A stretch of DNA of 64,000 nucleotides from Hyalella azteca (GCF_000764305.2 NW_025934805.1:1-64000); one strand, 5' to 3'; shown: positions 43,391-54,462, counted from the stretch's first letter. A program made the numbers and translations. The notes: a model not told the origin generated them from the sequence alone.

Positions 43391-44850
43391 GTACCCTGCG
43401 CACGCGACTAGAAAGTGGTGACGGTATTTGGTGGTGATTTTAAACTTTCCACATCTTTAATTATTACTTCTGTGAATAATAAAAGAAATAAATGATATCT
43501 ATATAATTTAGACTGTGCCAATGCAGTACGGCTTTGAAATGATTTTTGTAAGACGCTCTCTTAATTTGTAGGCTCGACTTTCTACTTGGGAGCAAATGAT
43601 GAAGAAATGTGAAACCACTTGGATGGAAAAATACCTTATCTGATAAGGAAAACAGCTTCTGTACGTAAACCGCTCTTTGGCAAGCGACTTGTAAGTAATT
43701 TATACACGAGATTTAAGGAGCATTAAATACTGTACAAATGCAAGACAATGAATTACGAGTAGTAAGAGCTTGGGGCTTCGGCCAAAGGCAAGAGTTTCCG
43801 AAGCGTACACATTTTTTGACCAAGTTTTTTTTTCCATTGAAACTTGTAGATGCAGGTTAGTTTCGGTGGTACAGTGGCTCCTGTACACCAAATTACCTAG
43901 ATGAATCAGTCACTGGTTTTTCCCAATATATGTGCGAGGAAATGCCAACACTCAACCGTATTTATTGCTAGCAAGTTCCTTATCAAGCAGGCAACTCAAC
44001 AAATATAGATAAGAGGTATCATAGCAGCTGGCAAAGATGCAAGCCGCTCAAGAGGCCGTTGTAAAAGGCCTTAGAGACTGACATAATTAAAAGGCTCGAT
44101 TAAATTTTGCGCCTTAGACTGAAAATTTTATTTCCATTGTCGTCTTGAACAGTTTAGGGACTGAAGACATTCCTCTTACCGGCGCCTGAGAGTAGGGCAA
44201 GAGTTGGCAGAATAAGTACCATGCGCTTGTAGCTGTCTGATTCGGGGACAGGAATGTAGACCGAAAAGCGGACATTTAGGGAAGCTGGTGGACTATGCTC
44301 CCCGAGTCCTAGGCGTTACTTAATGCAGAGCCGCCCTCGGCTCTAAATTTTATTAGGGGGGGAAGCTGCAAAAGAGGATCCGCAAACAACTCTGGGCAGA
44401 TGATGTTTATTTTTCTCCTTATATTACTAGACATTATGTAACATATTATATATATTTTATATCAATCGAAAATTTATGTACATAGCTTACATGTCGTGTT
44501 AATAGTATAAATTCGATGTGCAGGTAAATAAAATTAAAAGTATTCCAGTATTGAAAGTTTTCATCTCAGATTTCTTGAGTTACGTTGCAAATGCTACTAG
44601 TAATTTTATTGGCGAAATATGCATCGAAACATTGCTTTAGTTAGTCTTCAGGTCATTATCAGTCCATCAAAAGTCTTAGGGTCACAATGATTCATAATGT
44701 TGACAAAAATCCACCAGTTCTAGTATAGCACTCCCAGATGATTGCGATAATCATGCTGCATTTAAAAACACCTACTTAAGTATGAAGTATCTATATTAAA
44801 AAATGCAAGTTATCCCTGCTCAGAACACTAAGTGTTTGAACGCAATATCT
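43391..44850. other. Mixed DNA, no supported gene
   Basis: At 44610-44660 the minus strand reads ctgaagactaactaaagcaa then tgtttcgatgcat, weakly like another Penelope tail. A short hairpin (agagccgccctcggctct) lies near 44328-44345. No coding sequence is recognised. Confidence 0.4.
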
Positions 44851-45000
44851 TTTTTAACGCATTTTCCCATTTATGGAAAAAAGGCGCTATTGTGCTCGTC
44901 ATGTCCGTTCGTCCGTCCGTCCGTGACTTCACGTTTTCGTCGACGAGAAAATGCGCTCTCTGTCACTCACTGCAGTGAGTCTAGAGTTATATTTTTTTGC
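44851..45000 (+). repeat. Inverted-repeat family A, left copy
   Basis: From aacgcattttcccatttatg through a (GTCC)n tract, tgacttcacgttttcgtcga, gagaaaatgcgctc and the 16-bp palindrome ACTCACTGCAGTGAGT (44965-44980) to gttatattttttt. The reverse complement recurs at 50744-50917. Each copy has internal inverted ends AGCGCATTTTC/GAAAATGCGCT. Confidence 0.85.
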
Positions 45001-45126
45001 CTGCAATGGGAAAGCTGACGCGCAATATTGTCATAAATAGAAAGGTAAATGTAAAATATAGACGAAATCCTGGTAGAGTAACGCATCAGAGGAGTGCTAA
45101 TTTTCACAATAAACTTTACTGCGCAA

Positions 45127-45287
45127 GTGAAGAGCGTGATGAACGGTGAGTGAAGAGCGTGATGAGCGGTGAGTGAAGAGCGTGATGAGCGGTGAGTGAA
45201 GAGCGTGATGAACGGCAAGTGAAGAGCGTGGTGAACGGTGAGTGAAGAGCGTGATGAACGGCGAGTGAAGAGCGTGGTGAACGGAAT
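45127..45287. repeat. 23-bp minisatellite GAAGAGCGTGATGAGCGGTGAGT
   Basis: Seven units with a/g and gtgg/gtga variants. It is one of the few tandem arrays in the element-rich part. Confidence 0.95.
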
Positions 45288-45519
45288 GTGAATCGCTATT
45301 TGGACAAAGGCTCTTTAATTTTCTGATCGAAGCATTTATAGGCAACTGAATGTATTGATCCTTGGTTAAAGAGTTTAAGGAGTTTTCGAGAATTTAAAAG
45401 TTTCATTTTTAAGTAATTTAATATATTTCCTAATTTTTCTTTTCCTTTTTTAACACTTTTTTTAATACAAAAAATTTCAATTGCACGAATTTATGGTATC
45501 AATTGGTATCAATTACGGC

Positions 45520-45690
45520 GCTCAGTTCTATATGGGAGCTCCGCCGAGATTTTGATGAGCAATAATAGTCCAGGAAAAATAGGGTTTGACCCGGAACAAA
45601 TTGCAAAAGAAATGATTTTTTCACCAATGCTCCAGAAGGGTAATAGAAACAACATACTAAAAATCCTCTAAAATGCAAGTAGTGGAAGGG
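45520..45690 (-). repeat. Dispersed repeat family B, left copy
   Basis: The minus strand reads ttttagaggatttttagtat, then tcttttgcaatttgttccgg, gtcaaaccc, cctggacta and catcaaaatctcggcggag with ctcccatata. Its first part matches 50400-50545 (plus) and its last part matches 53080-53128 (complement). No coding capacity. Confidence 0.75.
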
Positions 45691-46021
45691 TGTCAAATTT
45701 AAGATTTAAAAAAAAATGGCCGGCGAATGGCAATATAAGCCCAATAACACATTTTAAAAATATGACCGACAGTTATTTTTGTGACTGTATGTATGTTTTC
45801 ATGTAGGTGGTATTCTCTAATAATAACTAAAATTCATCCAAGGTGGTAGCAATCTAGTATTTGCAAAAACAGCCACCCATAAAGTGAAAAATTGTGATTA
45901 TTGTGTGTGATGCAGGGTGAGTGTGTGTGTCTATATCATAAATGGTGTGTTAATTGTATTAAGAGGGCAGCATTGTCTAGACCCTCTGGTGTAAGTTTTT
46001 AGAACATGACCAGCAAGTGAT

Positions 46022-46268
46022 GGTGGCCGAGTGGTTACAGTTCAGAGTCTTCTGGATTGGCGCAGAGAGGCGCGGGTTCGATCCCAGCTCTATGCTCCAG
46101 TTTCTGGTCAGAATCGGCAAGGAGGCCGGGCGGTTAAGCACAACAGAATTGTAGCAGTGAGTTGCGAGTTCGAGACCGCAAAATGCTGTGAATGTTCTGC
46201 GATGATAAGAATCGGCGACAGGCCTACGGCCTAATAAACGCTGAAACCGCTATTATTATTATTAAGAG
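46022..46268 (+). mobile_element. tRNA-derived (dimeric) SINE, best-preserved copy
   Basis: Head: tggtggccgagtggttacag (A box TGGCCGAGTGG, Ser/Leu-tRNA-like) and GGGTTCGATCCC (B box). A second tRNA-like unit follows: gaggccgggcggttaagcac and gagttcgagaccgc. Then comes the tail GATAAGAATCGGCGACAGGC, ctacggcctaataaacgctg and (TAT)n. This copy defines the family also seen at 33889 and 9838. The tail matches that of the LINE at 47297-47825. Confidence 0.9.
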
Positions 46269-46418
46269 AGCAGCCCTCTGATCAGAGTTCAAGACAGGAC
46301 ACACCATATAGAGGTATTTTGTGATTATTACATGCTTATAGTCACTGATACAGAATGTCTAGCTTGTACATAAGCTTGGTAGAGGGTGATCACATCATGT
46401 CTTACTGGTAGCACCAAG

Positions 46419-47275
46419 ATGGATGTTGCCAACTGTGCCCTTTGCAGCAGGCCTGTCCTAGAAGGTGAAGAATATGCAACACTAACACCCAAGGGTTGTG
46501 AAGGTATCCAGAAAGCCAGTGAAAGAAGAAAAGTTGTAACAACAGTAGTGCCTGGACAAAAAGTTACACACACAACATCGCAAGGACCATTGTAGGTCAT
46601 TCAGTATTGAAGCCCAGAACAGAAAAAGAGCAAAGAGTCTTCTGAAGACGGAGCACGCTAACTGAGATCTACTGGAACCGGCTTTGATTACAAAAGTAAC
46701 TGTATTATATTGTGGGACAGGGTACAGATATGGTGGTAAGAAGAATGACTTAGTGCTGACACTTGTCATGAAATACAGTGTTCAAAACTCAATCCTGGGG
46801 GTCTGAGAGCGAAGATGAGTGGGGTCTGAAGGTGAAATCCAGGGTACAGTTTGTGGCTGGAGAGATTGCACTAGTCTTTCTGCACAAGATTGCTACCGGA
46901 GTGTCTGGACAAACTTCGATTCAAGAACTTTCACAGAAAAGTTGTTGTTAGCAAAGCATTTGTAGACCCCCAGGTGCTTCCACCTACATCGGCAGCTGCC
47001 CAGTTTCATAGTCTGAGGACATTTGTCAATTGCAAGAGTGGCTGGGCAACAGAATGAAACCTGAAGAGTGGCGATATGAAATAAGAAATGGACAATGCAT
47101 GCCTGATCCCACAGATCGAGAAGTTGCCCCACCTGAGCTACTACCTACTAGAAATGATGAGATGCAATTGTTCAACAGATTGTTCAACAAGGAGGTGTGC
47201 TTGTCGGAAACAGGATATAGAATGTTCACCAGCATGTGGCCAGGGCCATGGTGTGTGCAGTAACACAAGTCAAAT
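46419..47275 (+). pseudogene. Frameshifted cysteine-rich protein of an arthropod multicopy family
   Basis: Three phases must be combined. DVANCALCSRPVLEGEEYAT (46421) is a zinc-finger-like start, followed by KGCEGIQKASERRKVV. About 46685 a stretch reads FDYKSNC with a later AGEIAL. Near 46980 LPPTSAAAQFHSLRTF appears, then EWLGNRMKPEEWRYEI (47032), and finally MMRCNCSTDCSTRRCACRKQ plus DIECSPACGQGHGVC (47161-47260). This order matches an uncharacterised multicopy protein family I recall from arthropod genomes; function unknown. Several frameshifts make it a pseudogene. It lies inside the 6-kb block bounded by inverted repeats A. Confidence 0.6.
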
Positions 47276-47296
47276 ACTTGACAGTGATTCTAACTC

Positions 47297-47825
47297 TTAG
47301 AATAGAATAGAATAGAATAGAAGTGTAAGCACTGAAGAAATAGGCCCATGGCCTGTTGCCGATTCTTGAATTTTTCGTTACTTGATTCACAATTAAGGGA
47401 TCCAGCCTTTGGAACCCGATCTTTCGATAACAGACGATTGATTGAGATAGCCTGGTCCGTAATTTGCTCGGCATTTTAACACTGAACATATGCTGCTGCA
47501 TAGCTTCGTCTAGGCTGTTCTTGAAGGCATTCATACTCGGAGTGTCAACGATGCTATCAGGGAGGCTGTTCCACATGTCGGAGACTCGAAGCGAGAAGAA
47601 ATGTTGTCCCATGGATGTGTTACAACGCAGTTTTTTTAGTTTATAGCCGTGGCTCCTGGTGTTGGTTCTTGTCTCAAATTCTAGTAATCCGTCTGTGACC
47701 TTGTATAAGCCATGAGTATACTTGTAAGCTTCAATGAGTTCCCCACGCAGACGTCGATAACTGAGGCTTGGAAGCTTCATAATCTTTAATCTTTCCTCAT
47801 AGGACTTGAGTCTCTCTTCCGATGA
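47297..47825 (-). pseudogene. LINE 3' end: ORF2 C-terminus, 3' UTR and (TTCTA)n tail
   Basis: Minus strand: YEERLKIMKLPSLSYRRLRG then ELIEAYKYTHGLYKV, KLRCNTSMGQHFFSLRVSDM followed by WNSLPDSIVDTPSMNAFKNS, the standard C-terminal region of CR1/Jockey-type LINE ORF2. It continues to AAGAATCGGCAACAGGCCAT, gggcctatttcttcagtgct and (TTCTA)n. The frame is open through this part. Strongly 5' truncated. The tail is shared with the SINE family. Confidence 0.88.
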
Positions 47826-47984
47826 GTGACCTCAAGACAGTAATGGTGGTGGTATAAGGGCGAATATGATACATAGGAGTGTTCAGCAGCATGTAGCCAA
47901 TGCTGATACTCCTGATGGGTGACACCATTCTATTCTGATATGTTGTATAGAATAATCACTGTTGAGTAGCATGGGGCAGCGGCC

Positions 47985-48521
47985 TTTCAGTCAACACCAA
48001 TGAGCCAAAAGTTGATGAATTTTTATGGTGTTGGCTGAAATCACGATTAAGTACGAATTATCTGCACATAATATCTGGATTATGGAAGAAGCTGGAACGA
48101 AGTTTTTTCTGATCAACTAAATATATTTTTTTTAGTCAAGGATACATTTTTTTCATGTCGAGAATGAATTTTTTATCGCAAGGATATATTTTTCCAGTCA
48201 AGGATATATAGGTACATTTTTAAGTCAATGAAATATTTTTCTTCACGTCAGTGATAGATTTTTTAAGCCAAGAGTATATTTTTTCAAGTTAAGGATATGA
48301 TTTTTTAAGTTGTTAATAAATGAATGAATGCCATATTTTTCATTACATTTTTCTTATTTTTAACTGTAAAGTGTTGTCTTGTCCTTTTTAAACGAAAAAT
48401 ATGCAATTGTAGTATAGGGACCAAGGGTAGGCGCCTTGCCCCAAGCCCATGGGCCCATTGCCCCAGGGGTGGGACAATGGGGCCCATTTTGACACTTTTT
48501 ATAAAATAGTGTTTCATTTTC
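47985..48521. mobile_element. Foldback-type element, left arm (about 535 bp)
   Basis: Starts tttcagtcaacaccaatgag and runs through six to seven diverged subrepeats of about 30 bp (ttttttcaagtcaaggatat) to a GC block (gcgccttgccccaagcccat then gggcccattgccccaggggt) and cactttttataaaatagtg. The whole arm is repeated in reverse complement at 48646-49173. Long inverted arms built of short internal repeats are the hallmark of foldback elements. Confidence 0.85.
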
Positions 48522-48645
48522 CCTTTTTTAAACTAAATTTTTGATGAAGTTTTAATTGATACGAGGTAGTTCTTTGTTATGTTTAAAGGTACAACTAATG
48601 AGGAAAGTATGATGTGAATAAGACGCCTATAGAATTATTCAATTT

Positions 48646-49173
48646 TAAATGAAACACTATTTTATAAAAAGTGTCAAAATGGGCCCATTGCCCCACCCCT
48701 GGGGCAATGGGCCCATGGGCTTGGGCAAGGCGCCTACCCTTGGTCCCTATACCACAGTTGCATAGTTTTCGTTTAAAAATGATAAGGCAACACTTTACAG
48801 GTAAAAATAAGAAAAATGTAATGAAAAATATGACATCCATTCATTTATTAACAACTTAAAAAATCATATCCTTAACTTGAAAAAATAAACTCTTGGCTTA
48901 AAAAATCTATCACTGACGTGAAGAAAAATATTTCATTGACTTAATAATGTATATATCCTTGACTGGAAAAATATGTCCTTGCGATAAAAAATTCATGCTC
49001 GACATGAAAAAATGTATCCTTGACTAGAAAAAATATATTTAGTTGATCAGAAAAAACTTCGTTCCAGCTTCGTCCATAATCCAGATATTATGTGCAGATA
49101 AATCGTACTTAATCGTGATTTCAGCCAACACCATAAAAACTCATCAACTTTTGACTCATTGGTGTTGACTGAA
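48646..49173. mobile_element. Foldback-type element, right arm
   Basis: Reverse complement of 47985-48521 with only scattered differences and small indels; the central spacer of about 125 bp (48522-48645) is unrelated AT-rich DNA. The frames that appear on both strands here are mirror images of each other and do not indicate genes. No transposase is present. Confidence 0.85.
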
Positions 49174-50399
49174 ATCAACTTTTGGCAAGGCAAGAGTAAA
49201 AAATTCGATAAGGGGCCAAATACGCATACCTAGAAACTAGAACCTGTTGCCTAGAGGCAGCAAATCAAAAAATCATGCAATATGAAGTGTAATTTGTAAT
49301 TCAGAAAGCTAGTCATAGTTTTGAAAAGGTCATTGAGACAAATCTAATGATGCATAACACAGGACTTCACCATGGACGCTTTGCCCCCGTGACACGCGTG
49401 GGCCTGTTGCCCCACTAGGTATCATTTCAATTTATATCGTGTCAACATTTTATTTTTATAAGCTAATAGTCTAAACTTGAACTCAAAATTATCCCTATAA
49501 ATATTACTTTCAAAATATAATTCACAGTAATTTCTAAAGCTTCATCTACAGTAATCGAAAACAGTTTATTTAGCAGCAAAAAAAAATTATCTGGGCTGAA
49601 AAAGTTATTCACAAATAACTTAATAACGCAAACACTTAGCAAAACGTAATTCCGTACACTTCATCCCAGTGAAACTATCGACCGGCGGTAGAGAACACGG
49701 ACCAATATCTGCCATACTTAGCGAGAAACCCGCTATGGGCCCGTGACCCGCAGTGGGCTCGCTGCCCCATGTTACCCTACTATGGACAGTTAAACTTTAC
49801 GTTAATAAAACCTACTAGTTCTATAGCTTAAGCATCATAACTGATCTTTTTGTTAGTATAACTACTTAATTATCACAGTATATTAAATTCTCACTTTTAT
49901 TATAGGTCCAAAATAAATGAAAAAAGTTGCGCAAGCTGAAATAAAAAAGGGTTTTTCTATCCCATTCATCATTCATATGTCTGATATTTTCTCTATTTGT
50001 CTACACAGCTGACGTTCTCTTATTTCATCTTAGAAATAGTTTTCCAAAGCTGACCATCATAATTAATGATTTTCTGAGCATAATGACTTTTTCCCTACTT
50101 ATTTTACATCAGACAAATATATTTATGCCAAATTTTATCAGTAGAAGAAGATAAAAAGAAACGCTGAGAATTCATCTGACTTTAAAAATCATAAAATTAT
50201 TGATAAAATGGTATTTTGATTACAAAATATTGCAATATTTCTTAGTTTATATAATTTAGCTCATAATATAGATATAAATTGATTTATTAGCCTAAAAAAA
50301 TTGATTTTTGGCAGCAAAACTGTTCCAGTCTACTAATTCAAACCGCCGCATATCAACATATAGATTACTTTGGCGGCCATTGTGAAAATCACTAACTTG
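49174..50399. other. AT-rich DNA with two GTGACNCGC...TTGCCCCA boxes
   Basis: gtgacacgcgtgggcctgtt+gcccca (49390-49415) and gtgacccgcagtgggctcgc+tgcccca (about 49742-49768) are diverged copies of one GC-rich block, related to the GGGCCCATTGCCCCA block of the foldback arms. No gene is seen. Confidence 0.5.
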
Positions 50400-50545
50400 A
50401 AGCCTTTCCACCAATTATATTTTAGAGGATTTTTTTATATGTCTTTTCTAAGGCCTTTCTGCATGTTATGGTGATGGAGAAAATTCTTTTGCAATTTGTT
50501 CTAGGTTGACCCCTTTTTTTCACTAGGTTTCCTGGACTATAAGCA
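50400..50545 (+). repeat. Dispersed repeat family B, right copy
   Basis: ttttagaggatttttttata, cttttgcaatttgttctagg, ttgacccc and cctggactat match the complement of 45560-45690. Together with the A pair they form a mirrored order A-B ... B'-A' around the 6-kb block. Confidence 0.7.
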
Positions 50546-50597
50546 AAACAATTAAATTCACATATCATAAAATTCACCAGTTAACAAAATTTTTGTA

Positions 50598-50624
50598 CTG
50601 ATGCTGAAGCTGGCAACCGAAACG
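50598..50624 (+). ncRNA. Penelope-type 3' motif, degenerate hammerhead-like
   Basis: CTGATGCTGAAGCTGG then CAACCGAAACG: GAAAC follows a short GG/CC hairpin. It resembles the 43276 motif but lacks a clean CUGANGA plus stem II. No adjacent protein remnant is seen. Confidence 0.3.
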
Positions 50625-50743
50625 TTTTTGATGAAATAATCCGTCCCCTCAGTTACAGGGATGAGGGCTGCCGTCTCGCACTTCTGACTAAAGCTCCCCC
50701 GACGCTAGGAAATGGTTCGAAATATTGCATAAAAAATATAACT

Positions 50744-50917
50744 CAGTACTCACTGCAGTGAGTGACAGAGAGCGCATTTTCTCGTCGACGAAAACGTGAA
50801 GTCACGGACGGATAGACAGACGGACTGACTGACGGACGGACAGACAGACGGACGGACATGACGCGCACAATAGTTCATTTTTTTATAAATGAGAAAATGC
50901 GCTAAAAAGAAATGGCC
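50744..50917 (-). repeat. Inverted-repeat family A, right copy
   Basis: Reverse complement of 44851-45000, including ACTCACTGCAGTGAGT (50748-50763), gtcgacgaaaacgtgaagtc, a longer (GACGGACA)n tract and gagaaaatgcgct. Its simple-repeat tract is expanded relative to the left copy. Confidence 0.85.
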
Positions 50918-51221
50918 TTTTGTGCCTACATCTCTCCTGATTAAAGATGAGTTCCCAGCTAAATAAATAGCGACCTCTCTTATCAATATGGACCTCATCG
51001 ACAAGCTCTAGTGAAGGATTCTCATGCTCTGATCACAGCACCAAAAGCCCAGTAAGGCTGGTGCTTAAAATTCCAACAAGTTTCAGTAATGCGCATTGCG
51101 AATATTGGAATAGTTAGGCAGAAGTTCTTCTTTGTGTAATATTCGAGACGTCGTATTCTATTTTTGATCTCTCTCTCTTCATGAAGCATTCGTATGAAGC
51201 ATTAAAGCGGGCCTGAAAGGC

Positions 51222-51535
51222 AAGTCCTACGAGGAAAGATTAAAGATTATGAAGCTTCCAAGCCTCAGTTATCGACGTCTGCGTGGGGAGCTCATTGAAG
51301 TATACAAGTATACTCATGGCTTATACAAGGTCCCAGAAGGATTACCAGGCAATAAGTCCAGCAGCTATCTCAATCAATCGTCAGCTATGGAAAGATCGGG
51401 TTCCAAAGGCCGGATCCCTTGTGAATCAAGTCACGAAATATTCAAGAATCGGCAAGATGGGCCTATTTCTTCAGTGCCGACACTTCAATTCTATTCTATT
51501 TTATTTTATTCTATTCTATTCTATGACAACGAAAA
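51222..51535 (+). pseudogene. LINE 3' end, second copy, internally deleted
   Basis: YEERLKIMKLPSLSYRRLRG then ELIEVYKYTHGLYK (51228-51330) matches the copy at 47825. It then jumps over most of the C-terminus to the segment aagaatcggcaagatgggcc, tatttcttcagtgc and a (TTCTA)/(TTTTA)n tail (51495-51524). Confidence 0.85.
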
Positions 51536-51848
51536 ATTTCGTTCAATTCGTTGCAAGAACAAACCGGACAATTTTCTATAAATGCATGCTCTTGTCTCCA
51601 ATCAAACTTGCATAACTGAACTTCGCCTGCACCACGCCTGGACATGACAGCTTCCAAGTTTCTCACGCGGTCTTGACGTGGTCAAGTTATTCACGAAGTT
51701 CAGAAGTTAGCTGCTAGCGAGTGGGAGTTCAAATTTTGCTTAGAAATTAGTTAATTTACCAAAGACCGATTAAGGCTCGTATGTTGAACAATGTAAGAAA
51801 AGAAATTGAGGTGAATACACAATAAAATTAAAATACACAATAAAAATA

Positions 51849-52160
51849 AAATTGAAGTTATTCTATTGCACTAAGAAAACACGTCATTGTTACGAGCAGA
51901 GTCAAGACATCAATTACTTATCATATCGTATCAAGACTGCACAGCACAAATGTACATCATTTCTTACTTTAACATCTCGCTTGAATTTTCAAAGTTTAAC
52001 AAACCTAAGTTATGTGCACTTAGAACGAATAAATCTTCTACAGCAATTCCTGTTTAGGTATGAGGACGAGTTCTATATACTCTACGATATGCATGACAAC
52101 TGTTGGAATTTTAAGGTTTATACAAGTATCTTGTATCTTATCGAACGCCAGGCTCACTAA
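51849..52160 (+). CDS. Short open frame, unrecognised
   Basis: About 100 codons (MKLFYCTKKTRHCYEQSQDI and onward) with many aromatic and charged residues. No domain, no splice or promoter context. It may be chance in AT-rich DNA. Confidence 0.12.
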   Translation, partial: KLKLFYCTKKTRHCYEQSQDINYLSYRIKTAQHKCTSFLTLTSRLNFQSLTNLSYVHLERINLLQQFLFRYEDEFYILYDMHDNCWNFKVYTSILYLIERQAH

Positions 52161-52689
52161 ATCTGCGATAAGAGATTTTACGACAGCAGATAATAAATTC
52201 TAAAGGATGCGTGCTTCCTGTTCAGCGTGAACAATAAATCAATATGATTAAAAAAAAATACTAATCAACTTGCTTTCATTTTTGTCTTTTAATATTCTGC
52301 ATATCCTACAATAATAGTAATTGTTGATAGTGATATTTATTGTTATCATGTTAGTACTTTCGACGTAATAATGTTAGAAATTATACGAAGATAAATTTCA
52401 AGGATCAAGGCTTTGCCGCAATATATAGTTTTATACGACGTTTTTTTACAAAACCTATTTGAGAACAGCAATGCATACAAGTGTTTTTTTTTAAACTTGA
52501 AATTTTGCACCATCACCGTACTAGATGTGAAAGGAGACCCTAACACTTCTTATCAAGACAGCGTGTAATTATAAACTCGATATTAAGCAAATATATAACA
52601 CGTTTTGTTCATAGCGAGCAGTGCTAGTGGTAATAGTAAGCCGCGACCTGACGTGAAGAATTTATTGATTGATTATGTAGATCAAAAGA

Positions 52690-52862
52690 GTTACTTTTGC
52701 AATTAAGGGGGGTTCCTTTTGCAATGTTTCCTTATGCACAAGGGTTCCTTTTGCAATGTTTCCTTATGCACAGGGGTTCCTTTTGCAATGTTTCTTTATG
52801 CACAAGGGTTCCTTTTGCAATGTTTCTTTATGCACAGGGGTTCCTTTTGCAATGTTTCTGCA
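52690..52862. repeat. 31-bp tandem repeat GGGTTCCTTTTGCAATGTTT
   Basis: Five to six copies of gggttccttttgcaatgttt + ctttatgcaca with c/t and a/g variants. Confidence 0.95.
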
Positions 52863-53079
52863 TGATGCATTCATCACAGCTCGTATGAATCATTCATCAC
52901 AGCTATCCACACATTCATCGGAGCATCACATGAGTAGGCCGGTGGTGTAAGCTACGGCCAGCAGCATTATAATCTTTTTCGCTTCTTGATATTAAGAAGA
53001 GTTCAGTGGATGTTTGAGCCACGAAGAAGGGCTCTGTTCAGCATATTTAATGAGATAAAGGGAGATTACAGCGATGGGT

Positions 53080-53128
53080 TTTATATGGGAGATACGCCGA
53101 GATTTTGGTGATCAATAAGACTGTTTTT
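53080..53128. repeat. Dispersed repeat family B, terminal piece
   Basis: ttatatgggagatacgccga + gattttggtgatcaataaga matches 45528-45570 with few differences. Only about 45 bp is shared, suggesting one terminus of a mobile element. Confidence 0.6.
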
Positions 53129-54332
53129 ATTGTAACATTTATACACCTCTACAACATTCTAAATTGTGAGGCTTGTAAAGTTGTAAAGTAGTGAGGCTTT
53201 GACCGCATTCACAAGTCTAAGTATTCTAAGTTTTGTGAGATAATGCGGTTTCGAAAGTGAGATTACCTCTATAAAGTCTACTTCTTGTCAGGTAGAAAAT
53301 TAATTTTTATCTATAAATGTAAGTAGTTTATCATTATATCGTCATGAATTCACTTTACTATCAAGCCTTCGTTGAGCTTTTCCAAGGAAAAGCTACTTTC
53401 CACGCTAAATGAAATAAAGTATGTACCGTAGATTAATATTGCATTTAGGAGGTGTAAAGAAAATGAATTCAAAAGCGTTGACAGGTGACGTTGAAATTAA
53501 TCAACGTCAGAAGGCAAGCAGCGTGAGTAGTGACGTATCAACAGGAATGAGAGAGAAGTGGAATGAAAAATTAGAAATGACATTTAACTTCCATGTCCAA
53601 TTGAGAACACACGTTTTATTGGATATCTTGACAATTGATCTAGAGCCCCTAGATTGACAAAAGTTATGAATTTAGCTTAAGCTAGAAGGCAAATTTTCGG
53701 AGAAGTTTCACCAATCTTGAAACAGAAAATCAACTGTAGAGATGATTTTTTTCCATATTTATATATCCTGTCGCTGAAAATTTTAAAGATTAGGAAATTG
53801 AGCTATAATCCTAATCGTGGCATTCAAAGTTTTGCTGCATTCCGTGAAGTTTGATATAAATATAGAGTTTAAATTGGCATTGAGTTTCTTAGTAATTTAA
53901 AAGAAAATCTACTTACTATTTTCAGCTTTCTACTGGAATTTATATCCCGGGGCGATTAAACGTTTAAATTTACGAGTACCAAACGATGAGGCCATTGATA
54001 CGAATATAGTTATGAGTGCAGAACTTAGTCATACTCTACGCGCATCAGGAACTAACAAAACCATCGTGTTAAAGCCTGGTGTTAAGCAGGTGATAATCCC
54101 TGCTAAGCAGGTGATAATACCTGGTATCAAGTTTATACAGGAAGTGATACTTCATTTCAACTCCTCGCAGCAGATAACGCGGCGTTATCGCGTCAGAGCT
54201 CATGAGAGAATAATTTCACTTATGTGAAGGATTTGCACCTCGCCATAAAAACATAAATTTGGGGTCGTTTTATCGCATTCATGACTCATCGGACTGCGGA
54301 AGCATTAAATATGAATATTCTGCAGCGCGACG
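53129..54332. other. AT-rich DNA, nothing recognised
   Basis: No coding sequence is supported. A short direct repeat ctgctaagcaggtgataata/gttaagcaggtgataatccc lies at 54080-54121. Confidence 0.4.
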
Positions 54333-54462
54333 CAGCATTCATCACAGCCTGCATGATGCATTCATCACAGCCTGCATGAAGCATTCATCACAGCCTGCAT
54401 GAAGCATTCATCACAGCCTGCATGATGCATTCATCACAGCCTGCATGATGCATTCATCATAA
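54333..54462. repeat. 23-bp minisatellite GCATTCATCACAGCCTGCATGAT
   Basis: Six copies with gat/gaa variants. A related, more diverged cluster (gcattcatcacagctcg) lies at 52866-52912. Confidence 0.95.

Noticed and set aside
46022..46105. Possible genuine tRNA gene (A and B boxes)
   Set aside because: The cloverleaf does not close well, and the segment is part of a multicopy SINE with a LINE-like tail.
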